From Agapanthus africanus (lineage: Eukaryota; Streptophyta; Magnoliopsida; Asparagales; Amaryllidaceae), in the NCBI GenBank assembly GCA_030015575.1, contig JASDDO010000006.1, positions 382,872,137 through 382,936,136 of the forward strand: a stretch of DNA of 64,000 nt, given 5' to 3'. The stretch's first letter is position 1. Each line of letters starts with the position of its first letter. Shown here piece by piece: positions 21,318 through 33,105 of the stretch. The notes under the pieces were generated by a model. That model worked only from the letters and a program-made list of their open reading frames with translations, searched no databases and was not told the DNA's origin. The position numbers and the translations under genes were made by a program.

Positions 21318-22169
21318 GGTAAAGGTATCGAACTGTCGAGTTACAAGTCAGGTTTCATCATTGATTTCTCCATACCCCCAAGTTGTGTATTCAAGTCAAG
21401 TATTGATAAATCTAGAGCTAATACCAACACAGGATCAGCAGGTAAAGGTTTGTCTGGTAGACAACATGGAATGTCCGTAGGGACAACATGTCAAAGCTGT
21501 TGGCATTAGTAACAAGACCAGGTAATAGGTAAAATCATAGTACGTCAGGTCAAGTCAGGTAGTATATAGGTATCATGTCATGTCAAGACGTGTACGGTAT
21601 CACGTCGCATCAAGTAATAGTGTATCAAGTCGTGTCAGGGGTGCACAAGTAACAAGTGGGTGCTCATATCAAATTATAATAAGCATGGGTATACAAAATA
21701 AGTATGGGGTACTAATGGAACAATAAAAATGGAACATTGTGATGTTATATGCAAATAAGTACAGATTAAAGCATATGGATGCACAGTTATTGATTTAGGT
21801 TAAGGGAATAGTTCCAACATTAATTAAATACAGTTTATCGAATATGGAATGTTAAAATCACATTAATATGTATTAAATGATCTAGGGATGCAATTGAATA
21901 TATGTTAGGATAGATGTATGCAAACAAGTGTCCAATAGGGTATAAACTATTAAAGGGTACTATGGGCTGTGCAAATAATTATTATGTGATTTAAATATGG
22001 ATGTGGGTACCACGTGTTGTAAACTAAAATGCAACCTGATAAGTTCAAGTTCTAGATCTAAAATGATATAATGGAATATCGAATGTTAAAATGGAACATG
22101 TGACATTAGATTAAATCTACAGGTTTAACATGTAATTAAATAAGTATAAAATAATGTAAATAGCATGTT

Positions 22170-22187
22170 GCAAGTTTTACTTGCCTA
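22170..22187 (-). other. Splice-donor-like motif within a hairpin (LTR-D)
   Basis: The minus strand reads TAGGCAAGT, close to a GC-type 5' splice site, and GCAAGT-AAA-ACTTGC (22170-22184) pairs the donor itself. Confidence 0.45.
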
Positions 22188-22351
22188 GACGGAACGAGAA
22201 CAAATGTGTACGGAACGTCCTACGTCGGCGAAATGTCGCGACGCGCGTACGGTACACGGAACGGGTCCAAATAACGCACGAAGGTGATCACGCAGTCAAG
22301 GCACGTTCGCTAGGTCGTCTGGATTGTCGGCGTCGTCACGGCTCCAGCGAA

Positions 22352-22651
22352 CTGTGTTGCCTTAATAGAAAAGACATCTGGGTCATATTCCTTATCAAAC
22401 AATTCCAGAAACTTTTCCCTAGCTCTTTTTCCTAGCAGATACAGCTCAATTTCTCCAATGCTGATTTGCTCTCCATCTTTCTGTCTTCCTTTCCAAGGAG
22501 ATCTCCATCCCCATAACCATGCTGGTATATTTACCAAGGACAAATTGTTCTGCTTCGCAACATCTTTTGCATCATTTAAAAGAGCAGTTAATCCCGCCAA
22601 CCTATCTAACTCTTTGATGCATTTTGTGGAAGAGGAACGGGTTCCATGTCT
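22352..22651 (-). pseudogene. Captured fragment of a multiple inositol polyphosphate phosphatase (histidine acid phosphatase) gene
   Basis: About 100 residues in the minus frame match the plant MINPP family as I know it: RHGTR (the active-site motif of histidine acid phosphatases, 22637-22651), IKELDRLAG, WLWGWRSPWKGR, GEIELYLLGKRAREKF and YDPDVFSIKATQ. Similarity starts at RHGTR and ends at KATQ, where the family continues into VPRA-type sequence, so the piece may correspond to one exon. The rest of the enzyme, including the C-terminal HAE-type motif, is missing. The frame is open, but as a fragment it cannot be an enzyme. Confidence 0.75.
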
Positions 22652-24059
22652 CGGCCTGTTGGGTATCCTCGTTCTTTTCAAGCACCGCCGGCAATGGATT
22701 CTCCATCTCAAAGCACTACTCAAAGGCACCCAATGCAGCTCATAAACCCTCGTAGACGCCCTGAGCTTCACCGTATCATCCTCCCACTAAATCAACAGCA
22801 GCAATCTAAACCCCAATCTTTTCCCCTGAAACCCAGTCCCATGAACCAAATCGAGATCGGTTACGGAGAGGCTCTGGATTTCGAGATGGAAACGGCCGAT
22901 GCTCGGATGATCGAGCACGATGTGGCCATCTAGGTGACTTCCAATGAGAATAGAATCGTCGTCTCACACTTCTTCTTCTTCTTGCTCTTGCTGGGTTGTG
23001 GGCCCCTTGGAGGTCCTTACGATGCTCCTGCGGAAGACCGCACCGCCGGAGATGGATGGAGGAAGGGGAGGAGGAGAGTGAGAGGTCGTCGACGGTGGTG
23101 AGGGGATGTCGACGACGACGAGGCGAGTGACGGCCGCAGGCGCGAGGAGGCAGCGAAGGAAGAAGAAAATAAAGAAGAGAAGAGAGAGAAAGAGGCTGTG
23201 GGTTTTGTATAGGGTTTAAAAATAAACGTATAAAATAAAACGGAGAGGGAGAGTGTAATACCCAGCCCCTTTTTATACCAAAATCCGTATTTTGTTACTT
23301 TATAATTTTATTTATTTTATTTTATAATTTTAGTTATCCTAAACCTAAAAAGAGTGTCTTTTTAAACCCAAACTTAGCCTTTCTTTAGCCCAGCAGCCCA
23401 TTCTGTTTTTTTCTAATAAACTTATTCCTTTTTTCCCTTCAACCCGGCCCGTTCCTCTTTGTTTTACATTTAAATTCATTTTCTTCTCTGCGCTGGCCCG
23501 GCCCACACATCCTCTCAACCCATCCCACTCTTCCCTTCAATTTCTTTATATTTTTCTTATTATTCCTCAGCCCATCCCCTTGCAGCCCGTGCCTCCTACC
23601 CGACCCGGCCCACTACCCCAACCTTCTTCCTCTAACGGCTACATCCCCACTTCCCGCCTCCTCCGCTCACACCCGCGCTTCTCGCCTCCGCCTCCGCCGA
23701 CGCTCGCGCGCGTTACTCCCACGACGCGCGCCTCAATCTCTACTCGCGATCATCCCCACGCTTCACTCTCACCTCATTCTTTCTCCCTCCCTCATTCTCT
23801 TTCCTCCTCCTCTCTCGCTTCGCACCCACACCCGTGATCGCTACCATCGCCGGCTTCGCAGTCGCCACCACCAACCACCGAACTCCTCCTCAAAATCCAA
23901 CCCATACCTCTCGTCGCCGTCGCTGCCCTTGGGTTCACCCCGACCGATCATCCCTGCACCCATCTCGACACCCACCCGCGCTCTCGCCGGCGAGCCTTAC
24001 TACGTCTCGTCAACTCCCCCGTGTCGTCATCATCATCATCATCGTCGTCGTCGTCATCT

Positions 24060-24490
24060 CTCTCATTCCTCTCTCACTCTGTTTCTCCCCCCTCTCTCAT
24101 GGTGTATCTCTCTCTCTCTCAGTTTTCCCTCCCCCTCTCTCATGGTGTCTCTCTCTCTCTCTCTCAGTTTTCCTTCTCCCTCTCTCAGTTCTCTCTCTCT
24201 CTCCCTCTCATCATCTCAAATCTCTCTCCCTTCCTCTGTTTCTCCCTCTCATCATCTCACCTTTCTCTCTCTCCCCTGCCCTCTCTCTCTCGATTTCCTC
24301 TGCACTCTCAAACCTCTCTCTATATTTTCCAACTTTTCCCCTCTCTGAATTCCTTTCTCTCTCTCTGTGTGTTTTCCCCCTCTCTCTCAATCTCAGATTT
24401 CTCTCTGTCCTCTCTAACTCTCTTCTCTGTGTCATCTCCCTCTCAATTCTCTCTCTCTCTCTAGCACTCTCTCTCTCCCTCTCTAAACCT
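24060..24490 (+). repeat. CT-rich low-complexity tract
   Basis: Nearly continuous (CT)n and TCTC-type sequence occurs in LTR-E. LTR-D has a related but shorter tract, as do LTR-F1 and LTR-F2 near the presumed transcription start. Confidence 0.85.
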
Positions 24491-24670
24491 CACCTGTCAT
24501 TCCATTCTCTATCAACCTACTACCACCACACGACATCGGCCGAGCCGCAACAGTCCATTCCCAAGCTCGAGCCACGCCCAAGCCTAGCCGAGACTCGTCG
24601 CGTGGTTGCTATCCCGTGCCCGGGACATGTCACTACTGCCTTCGCTGCCGTGCCGTCAGTTCACCGTGTC

Positions 24671-24690
24671 CAGGCAAGTATTTTACTTGC
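24671..24690 (+). other. Splice-donor-like motif within a hairpin (LTR-E)
   Basis: CAGGCAAGT (GC-type donor consensus) lies in the perfect stem GCAAGTA-TTT-TACTTGC (24674-24690). Confidence 0.5.
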
Positions 24691-27596
24691 TTACATGCTA
24701 TATATCCTAGTTACAATCGTTAATTGCATAGATCATAGTGTTACACTTTTAGATTAATTATGTGTCGTACATGTTCGACGTGTGTTCCCAATGAAAATAT
24801 TCTTCTGAATTGATGGAACTAGATTACTTGCATTGGCCCTCGCTGTGATGAATACCGTGTGCAGGTTTCGGCTGGATAAAATGACCGTTAACGACTAAAA
24901 CAACTACCCCCAAGTTTAACCGTAAAACTGGAATTTTCTTGTACCTGAAAACTATTAAAATCACCATAAATTATATATATACTGGAATGGTACGTTCGAG
25001 GGCTCAAATCGAAGCCGACTCGACGAACTTTAACCCTATGCAAGTTTAGAATAGTTTCTGTACTTAAATGGTGTCAATATTTGGATTGGAGTACGACTCT
25101 GGACTGCAGTCCAGAGCGACTCCAATTGTTGCTTGCTGTTCCGTAATGAACACCATCCTGTTTCCTTAACTTGTAGATTGCGGAACTCCACTGTTTATTG
25201 TAGGTGAACCTGTTAGCTAGACAACACAAGTGGTTTCATTCTGTTTTGTTATCGTTTGTTATTTAATCTGTAATTTAATAGATCGGGACGCATAACAGTC
25301 CCAACAGAATCAGAACTGACATGTTGGTATTGAATAGTGTATATCTCCTGACGTACAGACGCGATTGAAGATCCGTCTATTGCGTTGAAAACCTTACTGA
25401 AAACCCTAGATTTCATCCAACTGTAACGTCGCTAAAATCTGATCCCAACTGGGATTAAAATGCGTTACGAAACGGATTTCTGATTCTGAAACCGGATTTC
25501 CAGCCGTGAACGCTTAAAATGAAATGGCTATAATTAGTGATCCTGGAACCCGATTGGCATGAAACTAAATTCGGTGGAGAGATAAATGAACATACTATTT
25601 ATTCCCCATTCATCGTTTCACTAAACTGTAACCGTATGATTTATGATAAATTATGCAAGTGGTAGATTGTGGATTCATAACATCCTAATCATGCTTATAT
25701 ACTGTTCACGTATCATATCATACCCATATCATTATATTGACGACCTAGTGATATCGTGCATTTACCCAGTGTTAGATTTTAGTGATGATTGTGGCAAGTA
25801 CGTCAGTGTTCGTGTATCCATGAATATGTGAAAGTGATTCGTACTTGTACACAATCAGTGACCCTATTATTCTATTGCATTGTCGACGTCTGTGGGATGC
25901 GTGTACGTGTGACTATAAGTGGTATGGGACACTTATGGAAGCGCTTGCACGGGTGTCGCAGATAAGGCACCAGACACTGCCATTTATCTTAGGTATTAGT
26001 CGGGATGTGCTTGATGGAGGTCCTGCCTCCAGCTCTTGCGCAGACTTGTCACAGACCGATTGGTATTTAGGGTTATGGTTGGCGTTTGATATAGACCACG
26101 GGGTGTGGGGTAGTTTAAGTGTGAGTTCAACAGAATCTCGGGAGTCCCATGCCGGCTTATATATTTAAGGAGATATATGGAGATTTACAGGGTATGTGAT
26201 ATTCACCGTGATATACATGTTACATGTTGGGCCCGTGGTCCCTTGCCCTTGGGTTCTACCCTTGGGTGGAGGACACTCGCGAGTGGTTGACTCTCACACT
26301 TGGACTGACGATAGGCTTAGTGACCTGTACAGTGAGACTTAGAGACTGATAGGGATACTGGCATTGAGATATCTTATTTACTGTGTTGACATACGTGGCA
26401 TATCGTTCTACTGTTTTTACTGTTCCGCTGCATTGGTTACTGCACCTTCATATTCATGCTGTCATTGATTTACTGTTATACATATCTATTACCACTGTTA
26501 GAACTGTCACTTGATTTTATATATATTATATTGCTATTGTGTCGCTCTGACGACCTGAGTATGCATGCTCAGTGTGAAGAGAAGATTTAGCCTGGACCAG
26601 AACTAGACGTGCATCACAGACTTCTTGACTTGCCTTTCCGAGTTACATTCGTTTGTTCCCCCTCAGGTCAGTTCTTTACATTGTTTCTTTCAGTTATTGC
26701 ATTTCTCATTACCTGCGCATCATTTACTGTTTACCATGAAAAACTAGAAGCCGAAGTGTGACTACGGCAGGACATTTCCTTGACCGTAGGAGCATGGCTG
26801 GCCTTGTCTACCCCTCGTATTCCGTATTTTGGAAAGCGGGACGTGACAGAGAGAGAGAATAAGAGAGAGACAGAGAGAGAGGGGATGCGAGAGGAGAGAG
26901 AGGGAGGATAGAGATAGGGAGTAAAGAGAGATCGAGAGGAGAGAGAGAGAACTGAGGAGAGATAGTTTTGTTTGTTAGTGGGTTAGGATTTAATAATCTT
27001 TACTGTTATTTAAATTTTAATTGGTATTAATAAATTTAATATTAATATTATATTAATAAAAATTTGATTTACTGGTAAATACAAACTTAGTCCAAAACAC
27101 GCCCGGGTCGGGTCTAAACATTCAGTTTTAAAATACGAAAAATATATGCGACGACCGAAATTAAAATTGAATGTCCGGGTGACGAAAATGCATACCCCCA
27201 AGAACGGATGCACGTACGTGCGCGTAGCCATCCAAATAAGTCCGTTTCACTGAACGGGACGAGAACAAGATGCGCGGATGCTACCACGGGGTTAGGTCAA
27301 GCAGGCTAAAAAATGCAATTTTAAATTATATTACATGACCTAAAATGTTATATGGTAAAGTATGCGATGCTAGATGAAATGCCAGTATGTACTAATCATG
27401 AGATGCACGTGTCATGTAACAAGTCAAGGTAATCTATAAATATGAATCAAACAGGTTCAGGCAAGCGGGTCGGGTCAAATGCAAAGTAAAATGTAAAATA
27501 CCATTCGCACCCAAACACGATAAATCAAGAAAATACCACAGATAAATAAATACGGGAACTGTAATTGGTATAAATGAACTAGGTTGTTACAGATGT

Positions 27597-30440
27597 ATTC
27601 AGCCTCCATCGTCGAGTCTGCCACGGTTTCCTGTTTGGAACTCTTCCAACAAACCGCCCCTCCATTGAGGGTAAAGACAAATGCCGAGACCAACTTAGAG
27701 TCATCCTTATCACTCTGGAAGCTCGAATCGGTAAAGGACTCCACTTGGAGTTCTCCGTTACCATACACCAAAAACATCTCTTTAGTCCTTCTCAAGTACT
27801 TAAGAATGTTCTTCACAGCTGTCCAGTGACTCTCTCCTGGATCTGCTTGATACCTACTCACTACACTTAGTGAGTATGCTATATCTGGTACATAGCATCG
27901 CGTACATGATAGAGCCTACTGTCGAAGCATAGGGTATCTCTTGCATGCGAGCTCTCTCCAAATCTGTCTTGGGAGACATCTCTTTGGAGAGAGTGAGTCC
28001 AGAGATCGTGGGTAAATTTCCACGCTTGGATTCTTCCATACTAAATCTCTTTAGTATGGTGTCAATATACCTGAATTGGGACAATCCCAGTATCCGTTTA
28101 GATCTATCTCTATAGATCTTAATTCCTAATATGTAAGAGGCATCACCTAGATCTTTCATTGAGAATCTTTATGACAAGAAGAGCTTGACCGAGTGCAGTA
28201 TAGGAACATCATTTCCTATCAAGAGTATACCATCCACGTACAATACGAGGAAGACAACCATACTCTCTGTCACCTTCTTGTATATACAAGGTTTATCTAC
28301 ATTTTTGACGAAGTCAAACTCCTTGACTACGACATCAAAACAGATGTTCCAACTCCGTGATGCCTGCTTCAACCCGTAGATGGATTTAAGCAGCTTGCAT
28401 ACCTTCCCGCTGCTCCCACTATCTACGAAGCCCTCTGGCTGAGTCATGTACACGCACTCTTCTAAATCACCATTTAGAAAGGCAATCTTAATATCCATTT
28501 ACCAGATTTCGTAGTCATGGTATGCGGCAATGGCAAGTAGGATCCGGATGGATTTAAGCATAGCCACTGGAGAAAAGGTTTCATCATATTCCACACCTGG
28601 TCGTTGACGGAAACCTTTTGCAACAAGTCTAGCTTTGATAGTCTCAACTTTTCCATCTACACCAAGTTTTTTCTTGAAGATCCACTTGCACCCGATGGGT
28701 TTTACCCCTTCAGGAGTATCTTCCAAAGTCCATACTTTGTTGGTGTACATGGATTCCATCTCAAATCTCATTGCATCTAGCCATTTCACAGAGTCCCCAC
28801 TCGTGATGGCCTGCTCAAAGCTAGTTGGGTCATCATCTTCCATGATGCAATCCTCGCTCTCACCGTCTACGAGAAAACTATAGTATCTCTCAGGTGGATG
28901 AGGAAACCTACTCGATCGGCGGAGAGGCTGGGGTTCGTTGGGAACTATCGAATTCTCTGGTTCTACCAAATCTTCTATCGTAGTTTGTATAGCTGGAACC
29001 TCTTCCAGTTCTACCTCCTTACCACTAATTTCTTTTTCAAGAAATTCCTTTTCTAAAAAAGTGGCATGTCGAGAAACAAACACATTTTGTTCCTCGGTGT
29101 GGTAGAAGATATACCCGCGCGAATGTTTGGGATATCCAACAAACTTACACAGAATAGATCTTGCCCCGAGCTTGTCCGGATTCTGTGTTTTCACATATGC
29201 CAGACAACCCCATATCTTAACATAATTAAGATATGGTCTCTTTCCTTTTCATGTCTCATATGGAGTGGTTGGCACAGATTTGGTGGGACCATATTCAATA
29301 AGTCTGCAGCTGTCTCTAGTGCATATCCCCAAAAGGAAATAGGCAACTCAGCGGTGCTCATCATAGAGCGCACCATATCTAATAGGGTGCGATTCCTCCC
29401 TTCCGATACACCGTTGTGCTGTGATGTATATGGAGGAGTAAGCTGAGAAAGAATCTCATTCTCTTTTAGATAGTTCAAGAACTCATTGCTCAAGTATTCT
29501 CCTCCTCGATCAGATCGAAGGATTTTAATACTTTTACCCGTTTGGTTCTCTACTTCGTGCTTATATTCTTTGATTTTCTCAAAAACTTCAGACTTATGTT
29601 TCAACAGGAACACATGTCCGTATCTTGAGAGATCGTCAGTGAATGTAATGAAGTATGAGGAACTATTCCTGGCATGTGTAGACATGGGACCGCATATATT
29701 ACTATGTATCAGTCCCAAGAGTTCCGTAACTCTTTCTCCGTGTCCAGTAAACAGAGTTTTGGTCATCTTGCCTTTGAGACATGACTGACAAGTGTCATAA
29801 GATGAAAATTCGAACGGATTCAAATATCTATCCTTATGTAACTTAGCTAGTTGTGTCGCATTGATATGACCTAGTCTACAATGCCACAAGAAGAATTCAT
29901 TCATTTCTGAACTCTTCCTCTTGTGTGTGTTTTATACATTAAGAACTGTGGTTTGATTTAGAACGTATATACCATTATTTAACGAGTCTGATCCAATCAA
30001 ATTTTGATTCAGGAAGATATTCATAACATTATCCTGTACTACAAAATTATATCCTTCTTTACTTAATAAAGAAACTGATATAAGATTGCATATCAGGGTC
30101 GGTATGTAATAGCATTCGTTCAAAATCAATATATTACCATTTGGTAATACAGGTGATATTCGCCAACTGTTTTGGCTGCAACATTTACACCCATTCCCTA
30201 CTTTTACGGAATGATCACCCATTCCCAGTTATCTACCTTTCCTTAGCCCATGCAACATATTACTTATGTGGGATCTCGATCCGGTATCTAATACTCAGGA
30301 CGTAGAGTGAACTGAGAAACAGTTCTCTATAACTAACACACCCGAAGAAGATGCATCACCATGCTTGTTCTTCATTTGGGCGACTTGGAAATCCGGATAT
30401 TTCCCTATTCCCTGCTTAGTCTTATAGCAATTATAAGAAA
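27597..30440 (-). pseudogene. pol: copia-C pol: protease remnant, integrase, RT, RNase H N-part
   Basis: Reading right to left: the end of a zinc-knuckle region; protease VLDTGS with a TGA replacing the preceding Trp codon (about 30285-30290); integrase HCRLGHINATQ...CQSCLKGK and the D...D...E core (IHSNICG with the first Asp lost, RSDRGGEY, NGVSEGRNR), 29191-29904; reverse transcriptase 28169-28720 with YVDD changed to YVDG; RNase H to EAEYI at 27597, cut by LTR-D. Several frameshifts (near 29194, 28498, 28160 and 27860) break the frame. It is inactive. Confidence 0.92.
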
Positions 30441-30995
30441 GAACGGCTCGGTATAACAAGCGGGTTCGGCCAATACATCCATATTATTATTTTTTATTAA
30501 GGCCTGACATGGTCGCTACCTGAAGAGAGAGAGAAGAAAACACTTTAGCGTATGCTCTTGCAAGATTAGATTGGTTATTATCTTAAAGCGTATGCTCTTG
30601 CAAGATTAGATTGGTTATTATCTTATCTAATCAGGATGGCTCCCACTATTTTTATCAAATCTTCATTCAAACCTTAAAAGGTAAGACTAGCCGGGATTAA
30701 TTACACCTTACAAGTTCGTCAATCTTTCAGCCAGACCAGTGTTGGTACTTTAAGGGAGGTTCCCCGTGCTTTCGCATGGACCTAATTAAAATAAACCTCA
30801 TTTTCCCAGAGGCATAACCCCGTTAACACTTTTCTAGTCACCTACTTAATCGGCTAATTGTAATGTATACAACTCTCTCAGGAGTAACTCTTACTCACAG
30901 TGGGTATCGAGATCCAACTATCTCATAGAAGATATGCAATCTCATTGCAAATTTCAACACTTAAAATTCCCGATAATAGTTTTGCCCCTAGCGTC

Positions 30996-31200
30996 CTATG
31001 ACCTTGACGCAGGCCAAAAAACCATAGTCCGCCATTCAAGTTCAACCCGTCATTTGCTGATTGAATTAAACCCACCCGCACGACCCTTGACGCTGGCCAA
31101 CAAAGTCGCACGACTACCCTGATCCAATCTCATCTTATGTTGCAGATAAGCACTACTTAGCTACCGCACACTACGCCTTGACGCAGGCCAACAAACGTAG
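30996..31200 (-). other. Triplet of conserved stem-loops in copia-C leader
   Basis: Hairpins lie at 30996-31027, 31081-31108 and 31171-31200. Outer stems are CTATG/CATAG, CGAC/GTCG and CTACG/CGTAG. All three inner stems read TTGGC/GTCAA (one G-U pair) with tetraloops CTGC, CAGC and CTGC. Same layout as copia-A and copia-B. Confidence 0.7.
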
Positions 31201-31342
31201 CATGAATACTAAGTAGTACTTATCTGAAATGACGGAGGGCTACGACAGGTTTTTAAGAAAACCTTTTGTGTAATAAACTTGATATCATTGCAGAATCAAG
31301 TCATTTTGAAAAAGGAGCGTTTTTGAGGCTTTTACTAAGTTT

Positions 31343-31580
31343 GCTAAAGAGGTCACTCCCGATGAAGGGATCTCGGCTCTTTCCTTATCGAATAAGATGC
31401 AGGATATTTCACAAATACCACTATGCAAAGCAAGAACTATAGAAGCAATCAAAAACAAAACTGAGTGAGTTGTAGCATCTGCTGGTTTCGCTAAAGAGGT
31501 CACTCCCGGTGAAGGGATCTCGGCTTTTTCCTTATCGAATAAGGTGCTGGATATTCTAAAAGGAATACCGCTATGCAAAG
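31343..31580. repeat. Direct repeat of about 88 bp in copia-C leader
   Basis: GCTAAAGAGGTCACTCCC begins at 31343 and 31490 (spacing 147) and similarity runs to ATGCAAAGC. I do not see this segment in the copia-B leader. Confidence 0.75.
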
Positions 31581-31746
31581 CAAAAACGAGAGCTACCCTT
31601 TTTGAAAATTTGATTCTACAATATCTTTTTAGGTTTCTTTTCTTTCATTAATCTCATTAATGAAGTCCCATCATTTATGCTTCCTAAGCATCACATAACA
31701 AACAAGAATACAACGTACGCTTATGCCGTCCGCATTCGCCACAGTG

Positions 31747-31791
31747 TCCCGTTATGCACCGTTAGGTTACTTAACTAACGGCATAGCGGGA
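31747..31791 (-). other. Conserved long hairpin in copia-C leader
   Basis: A 10-bp outer stem (TCCCGTTATG with CATAGCGGGA, one wobble) and a 7-bp inner stem CCGTTAG/CTAACGG, separated by a CA bulge, enclose GTTACTTAA (plus-strand reading). Confidence 0.7.
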
Positions 31792-32063
31792 CGGGACCAG
31801 CGCGGGTGCAAAATATAAGCAACGTTTATTATATATCATATATATAATAATAAAGTATTCGTCTTAGACATATAAAGTGATCACTTCATAGAATATCAGC
31901 GGCAGAAGACATATGAAATATTGGATATACTAGGAGATCCGTCTTTTATTTTAAGCCCGTATAAAACACGGATTCCACGGTCGTGATGAATAGCCAAACC
32001 CACATCCCTAGACCCCTACGAGAGCGACAAGCAATCCTACCAATTCTAGAGTTAGGAGACCCG

Positions 32064-33105
32064 TGTTGGGGTCGAAAATTGCATCCCGGTTGACCAAGTC
32101 AAAGTCAAAGTCAACCCTAAGTAAGCGGGCCCAAGCCCAGATCAAGTGGGCCCATGCCTAAGTCGAGCCCCGCGGCCAGCCTCCCCCATGGAAAAATAAA
32201 AATCATGTAATAAATAATTTTGATATAATCTTTATAGGCATAAAGCCAAATTTTTGTAAAGCCCATGGCTCATGGCAAAAGAAATGAGCACATGAGACAT
32301 GAGATGGGCAAATTGCCATTTTGTAAAGCCCAAGGGGCTATATGTAAATGTGTAAGTCTATATAAGGCAACATGATGATGAAATAAAAAACAACTTTTCA
32401 TTCCCCTAAAAAATCTAGGGTCTGTGCCTCCTTCTCCTTCCTTAAAGTTTTAAACCTTCTTCATTTTTTGAATTAAATCAATAGGTTAACTCTTCCTTTC
32501 CCAAAAATAAATAGTTTTTCACTGCAAAACCCACAAAGGGGAACTCAGATCTTCCATCGGATCTCAAAAAGAGACGATTTTTTAAATCTCATCCCCTTTT
32601 CTCCAAGATCCGGCCAACAGAAGAGAAGGAAGAAGGAGACCCATCTCCAAAAATCCCACATTGGGAAGATCCAAGGCCTAAAAGAAGATCCAGGGCCAAG
32701 AGGGAGAAGAAAGGGATCCCATTTGATCATTTCCAAAGATTTCTAGGAGTTTAACTCCATTCAAGACCTGTTGGAGTTTAACTCCATAAATCAAACTTTT
32801 CTTTAGGAGTTTAACTCCATTCAGCACCTTTCGGAGTTTAACTATATAAATAATAAATCCTCTTTTGGAGTTCAACTTCTTTTTCCGGGGCTAAAAAAAC
32901 CCCTTCTTTCCGCCGGCGCCCACGTGCCGGGCACGTGAGGCGCTAGCGTCCAAGTGCCCACATGCCGGGTACGTGAGGCGCTAGTGCCCAAGCGCCCAAA
33001 CGCCCGATGCCTATGTGCCGGGAATGTGAGGCGCTAGCGCCTAGCGCTAACGCAAGAGGCCAAGCGCCCAGCGCTCGCGCCAGCGCCCAAGCGCTCGCGC
33101 CAGCG
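32064..33105 (+). repeat. 5' LTR of gypsy-2, left part
   Basis: It starts TGTTGGGGTCGAAAATTG. TATA (TCTATATAAG) lies at about 32357-32366. A GC-rich degenerate repeat with (CACGTG)AGGCGCTAG words runs from about 32915 to 33105, where copia-B is inserted after CAGCG. Confidence 0.75.
32915..33105. repeat. GC-rich GTGCCGGG-ACGTGAGGCGCTAG repeat in gypsy-2 LTR
   Basis: Diverged units recur near 32922, 32959 and 33016, and again across copia-B at about 43268 (GTGCTAGGCATGTGAGGCGC). Two CACGTG cores are visible at 32921 and 32932. Confidence 0.7.

Larger units (their letters stand above)
23254..26848 (+). mobile_element. Solo-LTR-like element LTR-E (3.6 kb) nested in LTR-D, TSD GAGAG
   Basis: It starts TGTAATACCCAGCCCC and ends GGAAAGCGGGACGTGACA, the same end type as LTR-D. 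GAGAG precedes and follows it (23249-23253, 26849-26853); the site is low complexity, so the duplication could be off by a base or two. It holds a strong CT-rich tract (24060-24490), a donor-like hairpin (24671-24690) and no recognisable protein. The long frames at 23580-24757 are Ser/Pro/Leu low-complexity products of the CT tract. Confidence 0.75.
20578..27591 (-). mobile_element. Solo-LTR-like element LTR-D (about 3.4 kb without nested LTR-E), TSD GATGT
   Basis: It is flanked by GATGT (20573-20577, 27592-27596) inside the copia-C RNase H frame. In - orientation it starts TGTAACAACCTAG and ends GCGGGGCGTGACA. A CT-rich (GA-rich on +) tract at 22960-23253 and 26849-26990 is interrupted by LTR-E. 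It carries a fragment of an inositol polyphosphate phosphatase gene (22352-22651), a 62-bp duplication (21194-21317) and a donor-like hairpin (22170-22187). No retroelement protein is seen, so solo LTR is the simplest reading. Confidence 0.78.
30500..32063 (-). other. copia-C leader; gag deleted at its inner end
   Basis: Similarity to the copia-B leader starts at the gag-proximal end (GTCGCTACCTG... with TGCTCTTGCAAG at 30554) and runs to 32063, where gypsy-2 begins. Nearly all of gag is missing between about 30440 and 30500. A 40-bp direct duplication sits at 30547-30625. The PBS end is missing; it was lost with the gypsy-2 insertion or the later deletion at 49257. Confidence 0.78.

Noticed and set aside
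22181-22933. Plus-strand frames over the phosphatase fragment
   Set aside because: They are opposite-strand shadows; only the minus frame shows family motifs.
23580-24757. Long Ser/Pro/Leu-rich open frames
   Set aside because: Composed of the CT-rich tract of LTR-E; low complexity in several frames with no domain.
20578-26848. Apparent 26-bp terminal inverted repeats (TGTCACG(C/T)CCCGCTT) suggesting one DNA transposon
   Set aside because: The two ends belong to two related LTR-like elements in opposite orientation, each with its own partner end and 5-bp TSD (GATGT and GAGAG).
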